A program made the translations under genes and the position numbers. DNA of 64,000 nt from Parerythrobacter_A sp963761775 (GTDB lineage: Bacteria; Pseudomonadota; Alphaproteobacteria; Sphingomonadales; Sphingomonadaceae), in the NCBI GenBank assembly GCA_963761775.1, contig CAVXIF010000009.1:13207-77206 (forward strand), written 5' to 3'. Shown one piece after another: positions 47,328 through 54,947 of the stretch (position 1 is its first letter; each line of letters opens with the position of its first letter). The notes beneath the pieces were generated by a model. The model had not been told where the DNA came from and made no database searches. It saw nothing but the letters and a program-made list of their open reading frames with translations.

Positions 47328-47422
47328 TCGGTTGGCGAACGCTTCTAAAAGCTAGCCTGTCGCTATCTTTGATGGCCGCGCTGATGCCAGTATTTGCTAC
47401 CTCGGTGCGCCTGCTTTCGTGA
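47324..47422 (+). CDS. Tiny hydrophobic open frame after the permeases
   Basis: A 32-residue frame whose ATG overlaps the permease stop (ATGA). It encodes one hydrophobic helix (about residues 7-26). It may be a real membrane peptide or the severed start of a further gene of the operon: the following 350 bases hold no coding sequence that I can recognise, and a repeat-like motif begins 20 bases later. Confidence 0.25.
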   Translation: MIGWRTLLKASLSLSLMAALMPVFATSVRLLS

Positions 47423-47771
47423 AACGACTAAGAGTTTCCTTTCGCAAATTATGCCGAATGGCTGAACGATCAAACGTCGGCAAATGGGTCTATTGCCGAC
47501 GGTCCGGTGTTATTAGCCGAAGCATAGAATGCGGATATTAGCCTACCGTCTTACATGACGACATTCATCATTCCGCTGAAACATGACGGTAATGAAGCAA
47601 CGGTGAGCGTCATTCGATTGCGGTTCCATTTCGAGAGCTAGGCCGACCGCGACAGCATGACGTATATAGCGTTGCTCGTCGCAGCCTGCATTCTTGATGA
47701 TGATCAATGCGCGCCAGACCGATCGGTTCGACATCGGAGGGGACGGTGCGCAATTCCGCGTCCCTGATTCG
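47423..47771. other. Non-coding stretch right of the metal-uptake-like operon
   Basis: About 350 bases with no convincing gene on either strand. TCGCAAATTATGCCGAATGGCTG (47442-47464) resembles the motif at 41163-41185 on the left side of the operon. A GCAAATGGGT element follows at about 47480. Short frames here are broken and lack conserved patterns. The promoter of the DUF4386 gene must lie in the right half. Confidence 0.4.
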
Positions 47772-48509
47772 ATGGAGACCGTCATGACTGATGCCGACCT
47801 GACCTTACCGAGCGCTCGTGCGGAGACATCTGCCTGGGGGGCCGCGCGCTTCGCGTCCATCCTTCTTCTGGCGCAGTTCTGCGCCATGTGGGGGGCTTTC
47901 TTCGTACTCGCGCCGTCGATAGACTGGCCCGCCTCGCTCGACCTGCCCGCCGCAGAGATGTTGCCGCTACTGATAGAACAATCCGCAGCCGTGTTCTCGG
48001 GCTATTCGCTCTATCTGTTCCACGCGGTCCTTCTGGTCCCAGTGGCAGTCGCGCTGCATTTGGCCCTCGAGCTCGACGGCGTCCTTGAGAGAACAGCGAC
48101 CGTCTTTGGCATCCTCGCCGGTTTCGCCAAGGCGCTCGGCATCGTGCGCTGGCTGTTCGTAATGCCCGTGCTGGCTGCGGCTTGGGTCGCACCCGAAGCA
48201 ACCGAAGGAATGCGCGCGGCAATCTCGGTAACGTTCGACGCCCTTAACGCCTATGCTGGTGGAGTGGGCGAGCTTATGGGTGTGGGCCTGTTCGCCGGGG
48301 TCTGGACGGTGCTGCTGTCGGTGGCGCTCCTGCGCCGAGGGTTCCGGATGGTGGGCTTATCCGGCCTCGTCGCTGCGGTCGGACTGTTCACTACGCTACC
48401 TTCGGTATTGGGTTTAGAGAGCGCGATCCTGCTGACCCTGTCGGGTATTGTTTGGCAGCTCTGGACGGCAGCGCTGGCCGTGTCGCTCTGGCGGGGGGCG
48501 GTTTCGTGA
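47772..48509 (+). CDS. DUF4386-family membrane protein
   Basis: A 245-residue protein with six hydrophobic helices starting near residue 20 (FASILLLAQFCAMWGAFFVLAP), matching the DUF4386 style. A family-like segment, ALNAYAGGVGELMGVGLFAGVWTVLLSVALLRRGF, lies in the second half. Function unknown. ATGs at 47772 and 47784 are both possible; longer readings add residues without a membrane or signal logic. The stop overlaps the GTG start of the SDR that follows (GTGA). Confidence 0.65.
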   Translation: METVMTDADLTLPSARAETSAWGAARFASILLLAQFCAMWGAFFVLAPSIDWPASLDLPAAEMLPLLIEQSAAVFSGYSLYLFHAVLLVPVAVALHLALELDGVLERTATVFGILAGFAKALGIVRWLFVMPVLAAAWVAPEATEGMRAAISVTFDALNAYAGGVGELMGVGLFAGVWTVLLSVALLRRGFRMVGLSGLVAAVGLFTTLPSVLGLESAILLTLSGIVWQLWTAALAVSLWRGAVS

Positions 48510-49465
48510 GCACCCACGTAGCAGCGGGCCTGCATGTCGTCCTGGGCGCAGGCCCCGTCGGCCTGGCCGTCGCCGCCGAACTCATGGGCCATCCCGGCAC
48601 TTCCGTCAGGGTAGTGTCGCGATCGGGCCCTACGGTTGCAGGGGCGGAGGTCCGCGCCGCCGACCTGTCGGACCCGGAACAAACGATCGCAGCCTGCGCG
48701 GGGGCGGCAACCGTCACCTTCGCTACGGCACCAGCCTATACGCGCTGGTCAGCTGATTTTTCGGCTTTGCAAGAGGCCGCTATCATAGGTGCAGCCGAGA
48801 CTGGTGCGGTTCTCGTCGCAGTTGAGAACCTCTACGGCTACGGCCGCGCGGGCACATTGCACGAGGGCGAAGCGTTGACTGCGACAACCCGCAAAGGCCG
48901 AGTACGGGCGATGATGTCCAGACAACTCATGGCCGCGCATGTTGCGGGCAAGGTTCGTGCGACCGCAGTCCGCGCCTCGGACCTGTTCGGCCCCGGCATG
49001 GCCACGTCCGCCCTTGGCGAGCGGGTCTGGCCGCCTCTGCTGGCTGGTAAGGGGATTTCGTGGATCGGCGATCCCGACGTGCCGCATACCTTCACCTACC
49101 TGCCCGACTTCGCCCGTGCCCTCGTTCGCGCCGGAGCCGAGGCTGCGGCGTGGGGTCGCGCCTGGCACGCGCCTTCGCCGCCCGACCTTACGCCGAGGGC
49201 GGTGATGGAGCGCGCAGCACACCTTGCCAACCTACCACCGCCGCGCATTCGGCGCATGCCGCCAATGGTGCTGCGCGGACTGGCATTCGTCTCGCCAATG
49301 CTGCGTGAGGTGGCCGAGATGGCTTACCAGTTGGAGGCGCCGTTCCAAATGGACGCCTCCGCTTGGGCGGACACTTTCGGCGGCGCGGCGACGCCCTGGG
49401 ATGCTGCCGTGCGCGAGACGCTCGCAGCCTGGCGCGGGGAATTGGGTCTGCGCGATGCGTCCTGA
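48506..49465 (+). CDS. NAD(P)-dependent SDR/epimerase-like protein
   Basis: A 319-residue protein with an N-terminal VVLGAGPVGLAVAAEL nucleotide loop and an atypical-SDR pattern: RAADLSDPEQTIAACAGAATVTFA, VENLYGYGRAGTLHEGEALTATTRKGRVRAMMSRQL in place of the usual YxxxK block, RASDLFGPGM, and FTYLPDFARALVRAG. It resembles NAD-dependent epimerase/dehydratase proteins annotated near Crp/Fnr-type regulators. Start GTG 48506 by overlap with the DUF4386 gene. It converges on the regulator gene with one base between stops. Confidence 0.75.
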   Translation: MSTHVAAGLHVVLGAGPVGLAVAAELMGHPGTSVRVVSRSGPTVAGAEVRAADLSDPEQTIAACAGAATVTFATAPAYTRWSADFSALQEAAIIGAAETGAVLVAVENLYGYGRAGTLHEGEALTATTRKGRVRAMMSRQLMAAHVAGKVRATAVRASDLFGPGMATSALGERVWPPLLAGKGISWIGDPDVPHTFTYLPDFARALVRAGAEAAAWGRAWHAPSPPDLTPRAVMERAAHLANLPPPRIRRMPPMVLRGLAFVSPMLREVAEMAYQLEAPFQMDASAWADTFGGAATPWDAAVRETLAAWRGELGLRDAS

Positions 49466-49466
49466 T

Positions 49467-50084
49467 CTAGCGCTTCGCGCGCCGTGCCCGCACCCGGCTG
49501 AGCGCTTCCGGTGTCACGCCGAGATAGGAGGCGATCAGGTATTGGGGCAGTCGCCGCGCGACCTCGGGCCGGGTGCGCAGGAACGTCTCGTAGCGATCTT
49601 CGACCGAAAGGTTCAGGAGCCGCGAGGCCCGACGTTGCGTCCCGATCAGCGCTTCTTCCACCAAAAGCCGCCCGAACCGTTCGATGGCGTGGTCCCTGTC
49701 GTAGGCCTCCATCAACGCTGTCTTCGGGATGCCAAGCACCTGCGTGGACTCCACCGCCTCGATGCGCTGCTCGGTGGGCACGCCGATCAGGAACGACACG
49801 GGATCGGTGATCGCTTGGCCAGCATCGAAAAACTGCGCAGTGCGAGTCGTGCCCGTCTCTGCGTCCACCGTTACCATCCGCAGGAGCCCCCGACCCACGA
49901 ACAGCACCTCGCCCGCAACCGTCCCGGCCTCCAGCGCAGCGGCACCTTTCTCGATGGTCCGCGACCGGCAGCGGGCCAGCAACCGGTCTATCGCGCAGGG
50001 CGCGGGCACCAAAGGTGCGGCGCGTTCGGACATTTCGACACGAAGGGCACTTGCGAGGTCTTCAGTGATCGGGCCTTCTTTCAT
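49467..50084 (-). CDS. Crp/Fnr-family transcriptional regulator
   Basis: A 205-residue regulator. The cyclic-nucleotide-like beta-barrel spans about residues 15-110 (ALEAGTVAGEVLFVGRGLLRMVTVD), then a dimer helix, and a short C-terminal helix-turn-helix (RRLPQYLIASYLGVTPEALSRVRARR). The effector is unknown. Small Crp-like proteins of this type sit next to the genes they control. It is divergent from the membrane protein at 50140 and convergent with the SDR. ATG 50084 is preferred over 50120, which adds residues unlike the family. Confidence 0.8.
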   Translation of the reverse strand: MKEGPITEDLASALRVEMSERAAPLVPAPCAIDRLLARCRSRTIEKGAAALEAGTVAGEVLFVGRGLLRMVTVDAETGTTRTAQFFDAGQAITDPVSFLIGVPTEQRIEAVESTQVLGIPKTALMEAYDRDHAIERFGRLLVEEALIGTQRRASRLLNLSVEDRYETFLRTRPEVARRLPQYLIASYLGVTPEALSRVRARRAKR

Positions 50085-50139
50085 CCCCGCGTCCCTAGCA
50101 CGTCCGGCCCACACGACCATCTATGGAAAGGCCCGTTAA

Positions 50140-50964
50140 ATGACCCCAATGTCCAATCCCTGGCCCCCATCCGCGCCGTTCGAGCTGCTGACCCATTCGG
50201 CACTTGGATGGGCGATGGCCTTCGCTCTTGCGCTGATCCCCGTATCCCTCGTGCTCCTCGTCCTAGACAACCGTGTGCTCGACGACGAAGCGCTCTGGCT
50301 GAAGCCACTTAAGTTCCAGATCAGCATGACGGTCCTCACCGCTACGCTGCTGCTCGCTGTTACCGCTTCCGGGCTCAGCCATACCCTATGGGTCCGCGTC
50401 CCCAGCCTCGCAGTGGCGGCGACGGCGGTCTACGAGCTGACATTCCTGAACCTGCAAGCCGCACGCGGTGTACGCTCGCATTTTAACTCAGACACAGCTT
50501 TCGACCGCGTAGGTGCAGCGATCATGGCCGGTGGCGCGGGTGTCCTAGTAATGGGTGCCGCGCTAATCGGCGCTGCGATCCTCGTAAGTCTCGCCACGAA
50601 GGGGCGCGGCGCGCTAGATGAGCCGGTGCTGCTAGCTACCGGGCTTGGCCTAATGCTCGGCGGTGCGCTTGGCGGTTTGACCGGTGGTGCCATCGGGGCC
50701 AATGGCGGGCCATTCGTTGGTGCAGCACGGGGACCGTTCGTGCCGATCGTCGGCTGGTCGCTGACCGGGGGCGACTTACGGATTGCGCATTTTCTTGGGC
50801 TGCATGCGATGCAGGTTCTGCCGATCCTCGCCCTCCTGCTGCGCGGCTCGATGACCGATCCGGTCATCGGCTTGGTCGTTCTTTTGGCTGGGGGCACGTG
50901 GACGGCCCTCACGCTATCAGCGATGCGCGCAGCGCAGGAGGGACATTTGCTCGTTTCGCTTTGA
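50140..50964 (+). CDS. Multi-pass membrane protein of unknown function
   Basis: A 274-residue protein with seven or so hydrophobic segments and glycine-rich loops (LATGLGLMLGGALGGLTGGAIGANGG, about residues 165-190). No charged motif or domain is recognised. It is divergent from the Crp/Fnr-type regulator with a 55-base gap, so control by that regulator is a natural guess. ATGs at 50140 and 50149 are both possible. Confidence 0.6.
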   Translation: MTPMSNPWPPSAPFELLTHSALGWAMAFALALIPVSLVLLVLDNRVLDDEALWLKPLKFQISMTVLTATLLLAVTASGLSHTLWVRVPSLAVAATAVYELTFLNLQAARGVRSHFNSDTAFDRVGAAIMAGGAGVLVMGAALIGAAILVSLATKGRGALDEPVLLATGLGLMLGGALGGLTGGAIGANGGPFVGAARGPFVPIVGWSLTGGDLRIAHFLGLHAMQVLPILALLLRGSMTDPVIGLVVLLAGGTWTALTLSAMRAAQEGHLLVSL

Positions 50965-51750
50965 CGGATCGGGCGGGTAGGCGGTCGCTCAGACTGTACT
51001 GCTCGCCTCCGATGTCCGGCCCTTCATTTATCTCTCGACCAGCCCGCATGCAGCCACCGCCTTTGATCGGCGTCAGCAGCGGCGGTCGGCGTGAGTGTTG
51101 ACCGGCAACATTCTCGTGATGTCGCTAACAAGCCATTCTGCGTCATCCGAGTAAGCAATCACTCGCCGAGCACCACCGCGTCGATCATCGGCTAGGAATG
51201 CTCGGCGATGAAGGCGCTGATGAAGCAAAAGGCTGCGGCAGCAGCATATTCGACCGGCTATATCGACCGGCTCATTCGCTCAGTCTTGTTTCTTCAAAGT
51301 GCGAGAGTTGTCGCCCTTTGCGATGGCAGCAGAGTGCGGCGCTGCGTTCGTCGGCGACGCAGTCGGCGTTAAGCTGCTCGATCGCGAGAAGCACGCCCCC
51401 AAATTCCGCCGCCTGATCACAATTTAGCCGACATGAAAAGCAGTACATCTTCGCTGCCCCATAGGAGACAAAGATGGGCACTCTAATCATTGGAGAATTC
51501 TGGTCAATATCCAATAGGTAGACCGCTTTACGATCCAACAACCATTTCCTTCTGCTTTGCAAACGAATCCATAATAGCTGCTTAGCGTTCACCAGGATTT
51601 AGATGACCGCTTTGCGCCCCAATTTCAGTCGTACGGGCGCCGACTGAGAATGCCTAAAGCGGACCGGCAGCTTTGCTCCGTTAAATAGCGCCGCCAACGT
51701 CCGATTACGGGGGAAATCGGCCGCGGGGGTCAGTTTGCTGATTTAAAGGC
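50965..51750. other. Long region without an intact gene
   Basis: About 790 bases. A stretch near 51315-51425 reads in one frame as AAFVGDAVGVKLLDREKHAPKFRRLIT followed by a stop, which looks like the tail of a lost gene, but nothing upstream continues it. GACCGCTTTGCGCCCCA at 51605-51621 repeats a motif found at 41137. Otherwise no gene, RNA or terminator was recognised, and the coding style of neighbouring genes is absent. Confidence 0.4.
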
Positions 51751-51783
51751 AAAAAGAAAGGCCCCGCCGTTTCCAGCAGGCCC
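51751..51783 (-). terminator. Terminator for the minus-strand remnant at 51829-52283
   Basis: Read on the minus strand: GGCCTGCTG, loop GAAA, CGGCGGGGCC (nine pairs with two G-T wobbles and one bulge), then TTTCTTTTT. It lies 45 bases beyond the stop of the remnant gene, as expected for its original terminator. Confidence 0.55.
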
Positions 51784-51828
51784 TCGAAGGTTTCCGTCAC
51801 AGCCCTTCAGCTGAGTCCGTCCTGTATT

Positions 51829-52283
51829 CTACGAAGCAACCGTACCCGTGAAGGGCGAACCCGTGGGAGTCACCATTTCCTTAGCACGCGGGATGAATGC
51901 GCTCTTGCTGATAATGACCGTCAGCGGTGCGGCGAGCACAACAGCGCCCACCGCAGCGAGAGTGTCACCTTCGCCATCCTGGCGATAATCCCCGGCAAGT
52001 TCGATGCGCTCATCGTTCAGGTCGACGTAGCGCAAAGCGATTTCTATCTTTCCCGACGTGCCAAACACCGCACTACCAGTCTTTTAGGCCACTTCGCGAA
52101 TGGCAGGTATACCCATCGGAATGACCGTTACACCGTTCACCTTCACGTCGTGCACGAGATTGCGGAAAAAAATACCGTTGCCAAAGCAGGTGCAGCTTCA
52201 GAAACTGAAACCGGCGCGGGTGCAGGCTCAGCGGACTGCGGCTGTGCATTCATACCCTGAACGGCAATAGAAGAGGCTATCAC
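51829..52283 (-). pseudogene. Remnant of a secreted protein with an internal deletion
   Basis: Three pieces on the minus strand. A signal-peptide end and Pro/Ala-rich segment (SSIAVQGMNAQPQSAEPAPAP) runs to about 52170. A short strand pair (DVKVNGVTVIPMGIPAIREVA) follows at about 52085-52160, in another frame and ending in TAA. A C-terminal part (FGTSGKIEIALRYVDLNDERIEL...AAVGAVVLAAPLTV) ends at 51829. The order matches a family of exported sphingomonad proteins with a VxVIPxGTPAxGEV...GKSGKIEI core. Part of the centre is missing and frames differ, so this is a decayed gene. Its terminator survives. Confidence 0.55.
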
Positions 52284-52410
52284 ATCACCTCATGCTGTGG
52301 TGTCACGTACAAAAACGGCATTCATCGTAAAATTAGCTTCGTGTAATCTTTACTCTTTGCCTCTCGGCTGCTGTTAATGGTGATTGACGGGGTCTTGGGG
52401 GCAAATTTTC

Positions 52411-54567
52411 GTGTTTGAGTTGAAGAAAAACCCCTTCGTCGTTCTCGGGGTGAGTCCGCGATCGTCGAAGGCAGATATCCACAACGCCATCGAAGATGCG
52501 CTTCTGGACACTGAAGGCGTGGACGAGGAACGTGCCCTCGACATCGCCCGCCAGGCGCTGATCGCGCCCAACGAACGCCTCAAAGCCGAGCTGTCTTATC
52601 TTCTCGAGCTTCGTCCGTCAGAGGCGCGAAAGGCGTTAGCTGGCGAAGGCTTTGCCCACTGGCTGGACGTCGCGGAAAGCACGTTCGGGGTGGCAAAAGC
52701 GAATGCCCAGATTGAGGCGATTAAAGCTGGAGGAGAGCCATCGGCGCAAAGGGCGGCATTGCTCAGCGCCTTCGAAGACTGGACAGAGATTGGCGAAGCA
52801 CAGGTTTTGGGCAGAATTAATGAAGATCGAGCATCCGCCGACTTCATCGAGGCGACAAGAGCCGACATTCGTCAAGGGTTGCAGGAGCTGCGAGCTTTCC
52901 ACGCTGATGAAGCAGTCGGCTCGCTGCACCGCAAAGGCGACCTTTCGCAACAACTGACACAGCTACTGACCGACGAGATCATCCCAGCTGGCCGGCTCGG
53001 CGAGAAGTTTATCACCTCAATCATAGCCGCCTATGCCAAGAGAACGGGGGGCGCGCTTGCTAACTCTGCAGAACGCGCGGTCGAAAGTCTCAATCGGTAC
53101 GCAGGTAGCGGGGACGAGACCGACTTCTCCAATTTTGCCGATCATCTCGAAAGGTGGGACGAGATCGCTCAGCCTCTTCAGTTGGCTCAAGAAGCAAAAG
53201 GTGCTGATGATGCGCATTCGTTGGAGCTTTACGAAGAGATCAGGGAAAAGGCGCTTCAACTCGCAAACGACGAGGGGCGTCATCACGAGGCCCTGCAAAT
53301 CACTAAGCTTTCAAGGAAGGTTTTTGCTGAGCTGCCTTGGGCGGTCGAGAAGCTCAAGGAAGACGCGCAGATCCTCACATCAGTAATTGCCGATAAAACG
53401 CGCAACAAGTTCCTCATTCCGCTTGCTACCGCTTTGAATGAAGCACGAGAAAAGCTCTCATGGACGAGCCAGCAACTCTCTGCGCACGGTTTTGCGAGCG
53501 ACGCCCCCGATCCCATTGGAGCTATGTGGCGAGCCTATGCCGATCTGCTCCGTGTCGAAATCGAGGAGGAAGTGCGGGACATCGGCGCCAACATGGTCCG
53601 CAATCTGTCGATTGAGCTATTTAACGAGCGACAGGACGTCTTGCAGGCCAAAATGCTCACCTCGCAGCTCGCTGCAGACAGTGACTGGTTCTCCGAAGAG
53701 GTTCGCGACCAAATCCTTCACGAGGAAGGTCAATTGTCCCGTAATCTCGAGGCTCACCACATGACTGACGCGATGAAACGTCAGGACTGGAGGCGCGCCA
53801 AGGAATTATCGGACAAGCTTGCGATCATTTCGCCGCCTTCCGAGATGGCGGACTTGCACATGGTCGCCCAGGTTATCGACCAGAAACTGCGCGAGCAGAG
53901 GAATTCGCGGATCCTGTGGGGAGGCATCGGTGCGGTTGTCTTAGGGTTCATCGTGTTCGGAGGATCTGAATCCACCACTTATGATGGCGACGAATACGAC
54001 TACGCGGACCCAGGCTACTCAACCACCACCTACACCTCTAATTTGGATGGCTCCGCAGACGCAATGGAGGACGCTGACGAAATAGCGGCTGCAGCGGAGC
54101 TCGATATGGGATCCGGCGCTGGCGATAATGAATCCTACGAGGAGGAATCTGCCCCGCCAGCGTACATTGCAGGTGCTCTATCTTTGCCTCAATTGCGATA
54201 TTGTCTCCGCCAAGATGAGAGGCTGAAATATGCGCGGCCTCTCACACGCAGCTATGCGCAGACCAGCAGATTCAATTCGGCTATCTCGGATTTCAATTCA
54301 CGCTGCGGCAGCTTTCGATACGATTACTCGGACATGGCGACAGCTCGCACTGAGATTGCCAGCATGCGTGCGCAGCTGCAATTAGATGCGCGCTCAATCG
54401 TTGGAGCCGACGCCTCCCCCCCGGTTGCCCCATACTCTTCTCCGTCTTCCTACCCCTTCAGCAATGGCAGCACTGCATCGCCAGATGTCGATGACTGGTC
54501 GCCCGAGGAGATTGGCGAGGAAAATTCATACAATACCTTTGACGAGTGGGAGGGAGACTACCCGTAA
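52411..54567 (+). CDS. J-domain-like membrane protein of a three-gene Hsp70 operon
   Basis: A 718-residue protein from a GTG at 52411 with a GGGGGC upstream. Residues 1-70 resemble a J domain (KNPFVVLGVSPRSSKADIHNAIEDALLD, then ARQALIAPNERLKAEL) but without an HPD tripeptide. Residues 70-490 are long, charged, mostly helical. One transmembrane helix lies at about 501-518 (ILWGGIGAVVLGFIVFGG). The C-terminal 200 residues are acidic, Tyr/Ser-rich and contain an LPQLRYCLRQDERLKYARP block, probably outside the cytoplasm. It precedes a small gene and an Hsp70 gene with overlapping codons. A lost HPD suggests a scaffold or regulator rather than an ATPase activator. Confidence 0.7.
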   Translation: MFELKKNPFVVLGVSPRSSKADIHNAIEDALLDTEGVDEERALDIARQALIAPNERLKAELSYLLELRPSEARKALAGEGFAHWLDVAESTFGVAKANAQIEAIKAGGEPSAQRAALLSAFEDWTEIGEAQVLGRINEDRASADFIEATRADIRQGLQELRAFHADEAVGSLHRKGDLSQQLTQLLTDEIIPAGRLGEKFITSIIAAYAKRTGGALANSAERAVESLNRYAGSGDETDFSNFADHLERWDEIAQPLQLAQEAKGADDAHSLELYEEIREKALQLANDEGRHHEALQITKLSRKVFAELPWAVEKLKEDAQILTSVIADKTRNKFLIPLATALNEAREKLSWTSQQLSAHGFASDAPDPIGAMWRAYADLLRVEIEEEVRDIGANMVRNLSIELFNERQDVLQAKMLTSQLAADSDWFSEEVRDQILHEEGQLSRNLEAHHMTDAMKRQDWRRAKELSDKLAIISPPSEMADLHMVAQVIDQKLREQRNSRILWGGIGAVVLGFIVFGGSESTTYDGDEYDYADPGYSTTTYTSNLDGSADAMEDADEIAAAAELDMGSGAGDNESYEEESAPPAYIAGALSLPQLRYCLRQDERLKYARPLTRSYAQTSRFNSAISDFNSRCGSFRYDYSDMATARTEIASMRAQLQLDARSIVGADASPPVAPYSSPSSYPFSNGSTASPDVDDWSPEEIGEENSYNTFDEWEGDYP

Positions 54568-54947
54568 TGATTGAGAACACTGAAGGTGGGGCTCACTCTT
54601 CTGCAGCCGCGATGGCCGTGGATTTTTGGAAGCTACTCAGGGTTACCGAGCGTGCTCTCACAGCGCTTCCAGAAGAGAAGCGAAAGCGGATTGAAGCGCA
54701 GCTCCGCTTCTCAGCCAGCCGGCTGAATGGTCACTTGTCGGATCTCCACATAAGTCTGCCAACCTTCCAGGGCCAAGCATTTGGCCCTGAGCTACCTGCT
54801 GTCGCAGTCAATGCTGACGAATTCAAAGATGCTGAAAGCCTCGTTGTTGAATTTGCGGTCGAACCAGCCATCCTTATCGATGGCAAAGTTGTTCAAAATG
54901 CACGTGTAATGCTTAAGGAGGACACGGCTAATGTATCTGGGAATTGA
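54567..54947 (+). CDS. Small protein between the J-like protein and Hsp70
   Basis: A 126-residue protein. The ATG at 54567 overlaps the preceding stop (TAATG), and its own end overlaps the Hsp70 start by 17 bases. It is helical in the first half (WKLLRVTERALTALPEEKRKRIEAQLRF) and beta-like in the second, with no signal or membrane segment. By position it could be a nucleotide-exchange or adaptor factor for the Hsp70, but no GrpE motif is visible. I do not recognise the family. Confidence 0.6.
   Translation: MIENTEGGAHSSAAAMAVDFWKLLRVTERALTALPEEKRKRIEAQLRFSASRLNGHLSDLHISLPTFQGQAFGPELPAVAVNADEFKDAESLVVEFAVEPAILIDGKVVQNARVMLKEDTANVSGN

Noticed and set aside
51272..51592. 106-residue minus-strand frame as a gene
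   Set aside because: No recognisable motif, and the opposite strand holds a better, though broken, coding remnant.
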